Assembly: GCA_029339195.1 (NCBI GenBank)
Contig: JAPTJF010000597.1
Span: 1 to 29,523, forward strand
Length of the DNA stretch: 29,523 nt
Direction: 5' to 3'
From: Micractinium sp. NFX-FRZ
Taxonomy: Eukaryota; Chlorophyta; Trebouxiophyceae; Chlorellales; Chlorellaceae
A model generated the notes under the pieces. The model was given only the letters and a program-made list of their open reading frames with translations, had not been told where the DNA came from and made no database searches. The number at the start of each line of letters is the position of its first letter. The stretch's first letter is position 1. Shown here one piece after another: positions 1 through 9,269 of the stretch. Both the position numbers and the translations under genes were made by a program.

Positions 1-52
<52 letters not shown>
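1..52. repeat. Poly-C homopolymer tract (52 C)
   Basis: The first 52 bases of the window are uninterrupted C. They lie in what must be an intron of the elongation factor 2 gene, because an acceptor CAG at 97-99 follows. The run could be a true C homopolymer serving as part of a pyrimidine tract, or a sequencing/assembly artefact at a contig break. Shorter C or G runs (15867-15882, 24705-24719) occur in other introns of the window, so a real tract is possible. Confidence 0.9.
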
Positions 53-99
53 TGGCCCGCTAAACCTCTCCCCCCCACCCCCTCCCCGCCCACCCGCAG

Positions 100-2375
100 G
101 CCCCAACCTGCTGATTGACATGACCAAGGGTGTGCAGTACCTGAATGAGATCAAGGACTCTTGCGTGGCCGCCTTCCAGTGGGCCACCAAGGAGGGTGTG
201 ATGGCGGAGGAGAACATGCGCGGCATTGCCTTCGAGGTGGGCAACAGCGGGGCTGGCTGCCCTGCTTAGGGCCGGGGGCCTGCTCAGCTGTGGACGTCAG
301 CCAGGCAAAGCGGCGCTGGCAGGGGGGCGCCGGCAGCTCAGCTTCCCGGCGCACCTCGCCACCCCTCACTCCCCCAAGCACCCTGCCCACCTTGACCTGC
401 CACAGCCTTCCCCGCCGTTTGCTTCTCCCCGCTTCTGCGCTCCGCCTGCCCCTGCCCCCTGCCCGTGACCCACAACTCACCACTGCGTGCTGTGATGCAC
501 GCCATCTCCTCGCACCGTCTCCTCCCCTCCCCTTGATTCACACCATCCCTCTCTCCGCTGCCTCCTCCTGCCCGTCCCCCCACCCGCCCCGCAGATCATG
601 GACGTCGTGATGCACGCCGACGCCATCCACCGCGGCGGCGGCCAGATCATCCCCACCGCCCGCCGCGCCATGTATGCGTCTGAGATGACGGCGCAGCCCC
701 GCCTGCTGGAGCCCACCTACCTGGTGGAGATCCAGTGCCCGGAGCAGGTGGGAGCAACACATACAAGCTACAACTACAATGGTAGTTTGGGTGGACGGTG
801 TGTGGTGTGGTGTGTATGGAGGGCCACCGACCTGGTGGAGGTCCCGGAGCAGGTGGGAGCCAAACCGACACAACAACAATGGCGGGAAGTGTAGTTTGGG
901 TGGATAGTGTGTGGTGTGTATGGAGGGCCCGCCTACGTACTGGAGATCCAGTGCCCGGAGCAGGTGGGAGGTGGTTGCACAAGGTCCCTGGGGCGGTGCG
1001 CATTGCTTCCTGCTGCTCTCGCAACATGAAACTGGCAGCAGAAGGGCGTGCTGCTTCACTGTCACCCAGGCAAGTCCCTCTCGCCCCTCCTCCTCCTGGC
1101 ATCTCTGCCTCACCTCACCTCACCCTCCCTCCCTCCCTCCCTTGTCTCCTTTTGCAGGCCATGGGCGGCGTGTACTCCGTGCTGAACCAGAAGCGCGGCA
1201 TGGTGTTTGAGGAGATGCAGCGCCCCGGTGAGACCCGCCAGTGTGTTGCGTGATGGGCAGTCACTGGCAGCATGCCACTGTGCCACCTTTCATGCCCTGG
1301 TTGCCTGGCAAGTGGCGTGTGGCGCCTGAGGGTATGCAGAGCCCTGCTGCCTGTCCAGAGGCCCCATCCCACCCCAGTCTCCTCCCCCCTGAGCAGGCAC
1401 CCCGTTCTTCAACCCAACGCCCCCCCTGGCCGTCAGCAGCGTCATCTGCCCTCACTCACCCACCTCCCCTTGTTGCTCACCCCCTTTTCCTTGAGCAGGC
1501 ACCCCCATCTTCAACCTGAAGGCCTACCTGCCCGTCATCGAGTCCTTCGGCTTCACCGCCACGCTGCGCGCCGCCACCGCCGGCCAGGCGTTCCCCCAGT
1601 GAGTGCCAACCTTGAGTCTGCTGGTCTAGCGGTGGACCTGAGCGCCGCCTCGAGAGGTCTCCAGCTTCACAGCAGAGGGGATGCGAGTGCCCAGCGCTCT
1701 CCACACTGCCCAACTGAAGAGACCTCCAAACCGACATTTGCCCTGCCCAACTCAAGAGACCTACAAACCAACGCCTCTCTCCCCCTGCTCTTTCCCGCCC
1801 CCCGCAGGTGCGTGTTCGATCACTGGGAGATGATGGGCGCCGACCCCCTGCAGTCCGGCAGCCAGACCAACACCATTGTGCTCGACATCCGCAAGCGCAA
1901 GGGTGAGCCAGCCACCGCACTGCTTTGTCTCATCACACCCTGCACACGAGCCAGGAGTGCAGGGTGGCAGGAGAGGCGGCTACCCAGCCACAGCCGCCTG
2001 GGCTTGTGTGCACGTCTTTTGCCTAGAAGGCCGAGTGCGGCGGTTGGAGTGCCGCCAGTTTGGGGTTGGCATGCGCGCCGCGCGCGCCGGCGGCCTGCCA
2101 GCCGCCACAGCACTATCCCTGCCCTGGTCTGACCGCGTGTTCGCCCTGCCCGCTGCTGCCGGCCGCAGGTCTCCGCCCCGACATCAGCCCCCTGTCGGAG
2201 TACGAGGACAAGGTGAGGGGGTGACAGATAACGGTTGCTGTGGTGTATGGGGAAATGCACTGGAAGGTCGGATGTACTGGACGTTTGCACGCACTGCGCC
2301 GTAGAGCAAGACTGCTCACAATGTTTGTATTCTGACTTCCGTTGCCACCCCGCCCTCCCCCCTCTGCAGCTCTAA
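100..2375 (+). CDS. EEF2: Translation elongation factor 2 (eEF2), C-terminal part, 7 exons
   Basis: GTPase that moves peptidyl-tRNA from the A to the P site on cytosolic ribosomes. Only the last 200 residues (domains IV-V) are here; the gene starts left of the window. Exons: 100-236, 595-747, 1158-1227, 1499-1598, 1808-1902, 2169-2212, 2370-2375, all with GT donors, AG acceptors and matching phases. Diagnostic strings are [62 protein letters not shown] sequence, [16 protein letters not shown] and the C-terminal SEYEDKL. The diphthamide-bearing loop of domain IV, which lies further upstream in the protein, is not in the window. The last exon contributes only Leu plus the TAA stop. Introns 2 and 3 carry duplicated exon edges (see the repeat entries). 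Family assignment is essentially certain; the start of the first exon depends on an upstream partner ending in G, which would give a Gly codon. Confidence 0.97.
719..963 (+). repeat. Exon end plus donor site present three times (EF2 exon 2 / intron 2)
   Basis: The 3' end of EF2 exon 2 with its donor (719-747, then GTGGGAG) recurs in the intron at 830-852 and 933-963. Each copy ends CCGGAGCAG followed by GTGGGAG. The sequence between copies also repeats (TAGTTTGGGTGGA and TGTATGGAGGGCC are shared), so this is a tandem duplication of roughly 105 and 111 bp units. Both offsets are multiples of three. The family-conserved protein continues from the first donor at 748. Confidence 0.85.
1391..1517 (+). 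repeat. Acceptor site plus start of EF2 exon 4 duplicated in intron 3
   Basis: The true exon 4 acceptor context (GAGCAG then GCACCCCCATCTTCAACC, from 1493) is preceded 102 bases upstream by a near copy (GAGCAG then GCACCCCGTTCTTCAACC, from 1391). Similarity fades beyond about 1415. The real exon continues into conserved EF2 sequence while the copy does not, so the copy is a decoy or relic acceptor. Confidence 0.8.
1706..1775 (+). repeat. Two-copy ~37-bp tandem repeat in EF2 intron 4
   Basis: CTGCCCAACTGAAGAGACCT at 1706 is followed 37 bases later by CTGCCCAACTCAAGAGACCT at 1743, and the similarity continues through ...CAAACC(G/A)AC. It lies wholly within intron 4 (1599-1807) and does not include an exon edge. 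Confidence 0.75.
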
Positions 2376-2703
2376 GCTGTCCAGCCCCCAGGGCCGTGGA
2401 GCGGCGCAGGCGCGCCCCCATTGCGGCACCGCCTGGCCCGGCGGCGGCGGCGGAACCAGGAGAGCTCTGCGCCCCCGCATCGGCGCCGTCCCCCGCCGCC
2501 GCCCAGCACCCCCTTTTCGCTCCATGCAGCAGCAGCCCTAGCAGCAGCCAGCAGCCACGGGTTGAGCGTGAGCGGCAGCCAGCAGGCGCGAGTTTTGGCC
2601 CTGTCGGGCCCATCGCTGTCTGGCCGCCGCGCCCGCCCCCGCACTCATTTTGTCTGTGTCCGCAAAGAAATGACCCGAGCCCATGCGCTGCACTCGAATT
2701 GTG

Positions 2704-2708
2704 TGTAA
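2704..2708 (+). terminator. TGTAA poly(A) signal, EF2
   Basis: TGTAA lies 329 nt after the EF2 stop codon. TGTAA is the usual poly(A) signal of chlorophyte nuclear genes, and no earlier plus-strand TGTAA was seen after the stop. Cleavage is expected roughly 10-20 nt downstream. Confidence 0.6.
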
Positions 2709-3179
2709 CGCTGAAGTCCCGCAGAGAGAGGCCCAAGCAAAGGGGAAGGAAGAGGATGGGGCAGGCGAGCAACGGCGGCTAGCGCGGGCGGCGGCAGTGG
2801 CGTCCACACTGCTCTGATTCCTTTTGGTACTGCCTGCGGGCCTGCTCCTTTCCCAGAGTGTGTTGTCGGCCGCAAGATCGGCACGCAAAGCAAGGGGGAA
2901 GCGGCGGAACAATGCGGCAGAAAAACAGGGCCCCTGCTCAGCGCGACGCGGTCCTGGAACCCTTCCTTCTCTCCTCTCCCTCCGCCACACACCTGCTTTC
3001 ATTCCTCGCGCATTCTTCCACTCTTGATCATCTCTATTCGCCAGTTTATCGTGGCGGGCTTGCCGCGAGAGCAGCCTGCGACCAGTCTCCAACCCCGACT
3101 TCCCAGCCACACCCCGGTCTCCTGCCCGCCCTGAGCACCAGCAGGGGCGCGCTGCAGTCCCTGGAAGGCACGGAAGGGG

Positions 3180-3374
3180 TGAGTGCATACAGAAACGGCG
3201 CGAGACGGCTCCGGAACCCCGACCAGAGGTTTCGCAGGGCAAGCCCCCGGGTTTCACTCTGTAGAGGGCAGGGAGCCGTCTGGGCACCCCTGGCCTGGCC
3301 CCCTGGGGCGGCCTTCCCCAGCTGCGCCTGTCCGACTTAGCTCGCTGCCGCTGCGGTGCCCAACCCTGCCGCAG
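3180..3374 (+). other. Possible 5' UTR intron of the AP2-domain gene
   Basis: A strong donor (GGG then GTGAGT at 3180) and an acceptor (CTGCCGCAG ending at 3374) flank 195 nt just before the ATG at 3378. Removing it would leave ACC directly before the ATG. The reading frame upstream of the ATG is open but has no in-frame ATG, so a spliced leader fits better than a longer protein. This is inferred from splice motifs only. Confidence 0.45.
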
Positions 3375-3377
3375 ACC

Positions 3378-6300
3378 ATGTCGAGCAGCAGGAGCAGCAA
3401 TGGGGAGGGCAGCACCACCAGCTCGGAGCAGGAGAGCAGCCTGGGCAGCCCGGCCGCCGTGGCCGCCGCGCGCTCGCTGCTGCCCCCCGCGATCGTCAAC
3501 CGGCAGCAGCGCACCGCCCAGCAGGCCGCCACCGTGCGCCAACAGTTTGCCATCCTGCTGTCTGAGCATTTCGACGCAGTGGAGGTGGCATGCGGTGAGA
3601 GAAGTGGGGTGTTGGGGCGGGGCGGGGCGGGGCGCGTCGGCGAGCGGGGGGCTGGGTACTTGTTCCTGGCACATGTAGCCCAGCTTCCCTGCCTGCAGAC
3701 CCTCCCATATTTATCGCTGAAGCCCCCTGCTCATCAACTTCTCCACCCCCCCCCTCCCTGCTGCAGATGACGGCAGCGGCGGCGGCGGAGGCGGCGAGGC
3801 CGTGGACCAGCCCGCCACGCCCCGCTCCGGCAAGGGCGGCCACGGCCGCCGCTTCCGAGGCGTCACCAAGCACAAGCGCACCCAGAGGTGGGGCGGGGCA
3901 GGGCTGGAGGGTGACCTCACGGTCAGGGGCTTCAAGGTTTGGGCTGATTGTGGGGGGAGGGTGTCTGTTTTGGGTGGGCGGCGCTGGGGGCTGGGCCCCG
4001 CCCCGCTGCTGCCCCGCCCTGCGAACGTCCCGCCACCCCCGCCTCACACTCCCCCGCCCCTCTTCCATCTCCTGCCCCGTGCTTTCTTCTGTCTCCTCCC
4101 CTTCTCCCGAATGTCAGCGCGACGCGTGAAATGCCCTCGCGCTCCAGCCCCCTTGCGCCGCCCTTTGCCAAACTCGTGCCCGTTCCTCCCTCCGCCCCCT
4201 TTCCCCCCCAACGTCCCCTCCGCTCCACGCCCTCCTTCCCTCCTCACCCTCCTTCCCACCAGGTTTGAGAGCCACATCTGGGAGATGAAGAAGCAGATCT
4301 ACCTGGGCGGCTTCGACAGCGAGCCCCTGGCCGCCAAGGCGCACGGTGCGCTGTGCCCTGCTGTGCCCCGCCGCACCTGAACCGCCCCGCGCCGTGCAGA
4401 GCACCCTTTTTGCCACCCCATTGCACCACGACTTGGCTTTCCTTGGCACCCAGCCTCAGACCGCCGCCGCCTCTGCATTTTGGCAGCCCCCCCCCGCCAC
4501 CCGCGCCCCCTGCGCCTCCCTCAACCCCGCCCCTTGCTGCCCTCCTGCCTGCCCCTGCCCCTGCCCGCCCCTGTGCAGACGTGATGGCCCTGCGCTGCAA
4601 GGACTGCTCCGCCGACGACGGGGCCACCTCCCTCAACTTCCCGCGCTCCGATTACACAGACATGCTGCACGTCATCTGCCAGCTGTCACGGGTGAGCGCC
4701 GTAATCCCAACTCTTCTTCAATGCGTGGCCGCCCACCTGGCCGCCTCCTGCCAACCGCCACAAGTGTCCCGTGCCCACGATTGTCACCTCAACTTCATTG
4801 CACTTGGACGCACTCGACGCTCCCTCAACTCACACCATCCCCCTGCCCCACCCCTCCTGGCGTTCCTGCTGTTTTGCCGATCGTGTTGGTATGACAGCGC
4901 CTGCGCTACCAGCATACTCACCCCCCCTCCCTCCCCTCCTCACACTCCCTACCCTCCTCTCCCTCCCACCCTCCCTCCTCCCGGCTGCAGGAGGATGTGG
5001 TGACGGCGCTGCGCAACTACAGCAAGGGGCAGACCACCAAGAGGCTGGGCTCGGTTCCCCCACCCCCACCCTCCCCTCGCGCCCGCGCCTCTGCCCTGGC
5101 CACCGCCAGCGGCGGCGTGCACAAGACCAGCAGCCCGCGCGCAGCAGCAGCACGTCGCCTGCCCACCGCGCCGTCTGCCGCGGCGGCGGCAGCCCAGGGG
5201 CGCAAGCTGTCGGTGACGGTGCTCACTGGCGCCGGCTCCCCACGCGCCCGCAAGCTGGCAACCGCGACGGGTGAGCGAGCCGCTTGCTGCTCGCCCTGCA
5301 GGGTTCTCACCCCTGTGAACCTGCCATGCCTGCAGACGGCTCAGCCTGCCGGCCTGACTGCGTGTCTGGCTGCCCCCCCTTGCCCGCCCACCTGCCTGCC
5401 CCCCTGCCTGCCTGCTCCACAATGCTTCCCCACCTTGTTTACCATCCCCTTTTCTGCCCTTTCCTGCCCCCACCCATCCCCCACCCATCCTTCACGCGCA
5501 GACGAGGGAGACACCGCTCTGGCCAGCCACGGCTCCTCTGCCCCCCTGCCCGGCTCCCCCAGGGGCGGCGGCTACGCCTCCAAAAGCTTTGGAGGCAAGG
5601 TGGCCCCCCGCGGCCGCGGCCCCCCAGGCGTCGCCGCCGCAGCGGCAGCGGCGGTGGTGGCAGAGCCCGCCTCTCTGCTGAAGCAGCGCCTGGCGGGTGG
5701 GCCCCACCCCTCCCGCAGCGCAGGCAGCGACCTCGCCGAGCCTGCCACGCCCCACAGCCTGCAAGTGGAGGCGGCGGCGCCCGTGACGCCCAGCGCTGCA
5801 GCGGCGGCAGCCGCCGCAGCCGCTGCCGGCACTGCGGGCGCCAGCCTGGGCGTCGCGCCGCACTGCCTGTCCCGGCAGCTGCACTGGCAGCACAGCCTGA
5901 GCGCCAGCAACACCGCCAGCGGCACCTACCTCGGCCCGGCCGTCGCGCCCGCCGGCAGCGTGGGCGCAGCCACCGGCCGCGTGCTGTCGGCCACCACAGC
6001 AGAGGCGCACTTGCAGTACCTCGCTGACATATACAACCAGTACCACGCAGCCGCCGGTGCCAGCGTCCAGCCTGTGCAGCAGCAGCAGCAGCAGCTGGGG
6101 CACACCGCCGCCTCCCGCGGGGCGGCCGCTTTTGCCGCTGCCACCGAGCTGTTTGCCGCTGGCAACGGCGCTGCCGGCGGTGCTGCCTGTACCACTGCTG
6201 AGCTGGAGGACTTGATGGATATGGATGGCTGCGCCTTCAACCGCCTGCTGGAGGAGCCGGTGAGTCCACCTTCAATCAACAGTGTGTGTAAAGCTGAGGT

Positions 6301-7195
6301 TGGGGTCTGAGGCGGTGAGGGGAGTGGGAGAGCGGACGGTGTTCGAGGGCTGCCGCTGGCGGGTGAGGACGAGTGTGCCGGTTTCAGGAGCCTGCAGGAA
6401 CAGGTGAGTCGGTCGGCAAATCTACACTGTGGGTTGCGTAGGGGTGGACCAGAGCAGCATTGGATTTGTGAATGACGCCTACCTCTTCTCCCTTGCCCTG
6501 TCCTCCTCGCTGCCTGCTGACCCCCTCTTCTTTCCTTCCTCCCCGCCTCCCGTCCCCCTTCCTCTCCCCCGCAGTCCCTGACCTTCAGCGCCAGCGACGA
6601 CGCCTACCTCTTCTCCCCCACCCAGGCACACACGCCAGGTGGCGCCTCGCTGGAGCACGTCAACGGCACCGTGCTGTTCCAGGAGGAGCAGGCCCAGCAG
6701 GCGCAGCAGGCCCAGCAGGCGGAGCAGGACAGCGGCAGCGGCAGCGCCGCCAGCGCCGGAGACCAGCCCCATGCCCCCGGCGGCGTAGTGCTGCCCGAGT
6801 GGCCGCTGATGGCGGCGGCGCCGCAGGCCGAGGCGTTGTGGATGCAGTGTGTGCAGCCAGCGGCGGAGTACCCTCCGGAGATGGCCGGCTTGGGTGGCAG
6901 CTCCAGCCTGCTGTCACGCCCCACCAGCCCGGGCCACTTTGTCACCGTCCTCCCCGCCACCTCTGTGCCCGCGCCCCCGTACAACATGGCGGCGCCGCCC
7001 CTGGCACCCCCTCCGCCGCCAGTGCTGGACCCGGCAGGCTCCGCCACTGCCGCCGCTCTGCGCCAGGCCTCGCTGCAGCAGGCAATGCAGCTGGCGGCGC
7101 TGCAGCAGCAGCACTCGCTGTACGCCGGCCACACCCCCTTCGCTGCCTACGCCGCCGCCAGCGCGTTCAACGCCAGCAGCTTCTTCCTGGCCTGA
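3378..7195 (+). CDS. AP2/ERF-domain transcription factor, 730 aa, 7 exons
   Basis: Predicted nuclear DNA-binding regulator with one AP2 domain. Exons: 3378-3594, 3767-3887, 4263-4345, 4579-4691, 4991-5270, 5502-6259, 6575-7195; phases agree throughout. The AP2 domain spans about residues 102-170 and is built from exons 2-4: FRGVTKHKRTQR, FESHIW, IYLGGFDSEPLAAKAHD, then LNFPRSDY. Its RxESHIW/YLGGF pattern is closer to the AP2/ANT type than to the ERF type, and there is no second copy. The N-terminus is Ser/Glu-rich with a Gly6 run. About 560 residues after the domain are low complexity (Ala, Gly, Pro, Ser, with Gln runs near 5-QQ in exon 6 and in exon 7), typical of algal regulators and possibly activating. 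The ATG at 3378 is the first in frame. Intron 5 (5271-5501) is a stop-free multiple of three, so exons 5 and 6 could be read through; its good GT-AG sites favour splicing. Target genes cannot be inferred. Confidence 0.88.
6474..6617 (+). repeat. 19-nt exact copy of the exon 7 start region within intron 6
   Basis: GACGCCTACCTCTTCTCCC occurs at 6474-6492 in the intron and again at 6599-6617 in exon 7 of the AP2-domain gene. About 80 nt before the intronic copy, a GGAGCCTGCAGGAACAG then GTGAGTCGG segment (about 6389-6414) resembles the exon 6 end GAGGAGCCG then GTGAGTCCA. Together these suggest a decayed duplication of both exon edges. Confidence 0.65.
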
Positions 7196-9269
7196 AGCTG
7201 CAGGGCAGCCAGCCAGCTCAGTGCCAGGCTGGCAGTGTGCTGCAAGGCCGCACCTCGCTGTGCAGGAGCATCACAGCTGGGCTCAGCGCCCGCCCAACCC
7301 CAGGCCCCCCCTCAGCACCGCATCCTAATAAGCATGACCCTCCACATTCCGGCGCTTTAGCGTGCCCCAAATGCACCCCAACTCGTTTTGACACTCGAAC
7401 CCGACTCCCTGCCAGCACCCTGGGTGCTGAGCACGCCTGACCCCGCCCCTCTGTATCACTGGCTCTCTCCCCACTTGACATTTGTGCACCGCGCTGTGCA
7501 GCAACGCGCTGCCAGCCACGGAGCTTCTTGCGCACAGTTTTCTCCCCATCAGTTCTGCCTTGCCCTGCCCTGCCCTGCCTGCCCTGCCCTGCCCTGCCCC
7601 CAGTGACCACCGTTCACTCTTAGCGACTACCCCACCCCTCCAGCAAGTGCCCCCTGCGCGCTTGCCAAGTTGAGCCGCCCTGCCTCATCAGCAGCCCCAA
7701 ACCTACCCCCTGAGTACCGATCAGCTAGAGGTGTGTGCTTGTACGCTGCCGGGCCCGTCGCTCCTCCTGCACAGACCACGAGTTTGGGGCCCTGATGCGC
7801 GTCGCACCCCTCGCAACTACACACCTTGGTGCATCTCTCGCCGCCTACCCGTCACACCTCAGCTGCTTCCCTTCACCCCACCCCCATCCCCACGTTTTGG
7901 CACCTGAGCACTCCACTCGTATGCCATCCCCCACGCAATAACACCGCCGATAAGTGGAACGATTTCTTAGTGGAACAATTTCCCCCAGGCGTGAAGCCCT
8001 CCCCGATTGCCGTTTTGAGAGCCAAGTAGCCGTTCCTCCCCGCCCCTGCCCCGCCCTGGTCGTATCTCCAATTCCTGCACGCCTCGCGCTGCCCTGCCCC
8101 CTTCCTACCTGCTTTTCTCTTGGCTCTGGCTCTGCTTTGCTGGCTCTCCCATTCATTGATGCCTGGCGCACCTCACTCGCTTTGCCCCCACTCGCTTCTT
8201 CATACCTTGCCTTCTCCACAGCCACCGAGGCCTCTGAGAGGCCCCGCTTCCTGCCTGCTCAAATCTACGCTCACCCACCCACGCGAGTGAGGACGGGCCG
8301 CTGAAAAGCAGCATCTCGTTCCCGACCCGCCTCGTCCCTGGGTCCCCGCCTGCCTGCCTGTGTCTTCCTCTCCAATTTTCTCCCCCATGCATTCTCGGCG
8401 CCTCGCTGCCGCCCACACCTCACACCATTGTCAGTACGCTGGGTCCAGCTGTTTTGGACCCGTCCCCCCTTCCCCGCATGCCACCTGTCGCACTTACGCC
8501 GCCGCCGCCAGTACCCCCATCTTTAGTGCTGCCCCCATTCATCCTTTCCCTTCCAGGAAACCGGTTAGGGGCCTGCATGCGCTAAGTTATACTGCGCACT
8601 GGCAGCCACACGGGATCAGTTATGCTCCGCGCTCACTGCCCTGCCTGCCGCTTGTCTAGCCGTCTGCACCCCTCCCCACCCCATTGTCCCAAGCCCCCCC
8701 ATCCTTGGCCCCGACCCTACCCTATCCTTCATCTCTTCCTCCCTGCCTTGGTTTGTTTTTGCCACCATGGTTTGTTTTACCAGGGCCCGCTGCATCGGGC
8801 GCAGTGTTTTGGTTTGTAACACATGGCGGCGGCAACTGCATGCAGGCGCACAGTGGGGAGGCTAGCTGCACGCAGGCGTCGGGAAGCCCCTGCCGCTTGT
8901 GTACGGTGCTGGCTGGGCTGTTGTGGCGGCGGCTGCTGCGCACACCTTGTGTCGTGTATGGATGCACCCGTGGATGGTGGATGGTTTGGTGGCAGGGCAG
9001 GGTCAGCTTTGCCGGTGCACACTGCCTACCATGCAGTAGGTGCGCCGAACGGTGCCGCCAGCGGGCGACAGCCTGGCAGTGCTTAGCCGCGCCCTCTGCC
9101 TCTCCCGCGTTGATCACGCTTGCCAGCAGCCTCGTGTCATTGCCAGAACAGGCCTGCCGGCTGCTGTTTCGTTCAAAGTCAACTTCGCCCGATCGGCCGC
9201 TGCCAAACAAGCCGGGAGCCCACAGACAGCTTCGGGGCGTGGCCGCGTGGCGGCCCGCTCATTGCCAAG
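7196..9269 (+). other. Long pyrimidine-rich 3' UTR of the AP2-domain gene, then leader of the AP-2 sigma gene
   Basis: No protein-coding signal is visible. The first plus-strand TGTAA after the stop is at 8815, implying a 3' UTR of about 1.6 kb, unusually long for this window. The sequence is C/T-rich with short direct repeats (for example CCTGCCCTGCC around 7560-7605). About 8840-9269 should contain the promoter and 5' UTR of the adaptor gene; exon 1 of that gene ends at 9270. No tRNA or known ncRNA was recognised. Confidence 0.55.
8815..8819 (+). terminator. TGTAA poly(A) signal, AP2-domain gene
   Basis: First TGTAA on the plus strand after the stop at 7195, 1620 nt downstream. An unrecognised variant signal closer to the stop would shorten the UTR. 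Confidence 0.45.

Larger units (their letters stand above)
2376..3377 (+). other. EF2 3' UTR, intergenic region and 5' leader of the AP2-domain gene
   Basis: From the EF2 stop to about 2720 is 3' UTR, ending at a TGTAA signal. No conserved coding sequence is visible in 2720-3377. It should hold the promoter and 5' UTR of the AP2-domain gene, including a possible leader intron at 3180-3374. I see no clear TATA box. Long minus-strand open frames here look like GC-driven shadows. Confidence 0.6.

Noticed and set aside
2538..3674. Long minus-strand open frame (378 codons) over the EF2 3' UTR and AP2-domain gene start
   Set aside because: It overlaps convincing plus-strand coding and UTR sequence, has no recognisable domain, and its Pro/Arg/Ala-rich composition is that expected from GC-rich antisense DNA.
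4997..6310. Continuous 437-codon frame in the AP2-domain gene as one exon
   Set aside because: A strong GTGAGC donor at 5271 and a CGCAG acceptor at 5501 define a C/T-rich 231-nt intron whose length happens to be a multiple of three, and the frame after 6259 runs into a donor.
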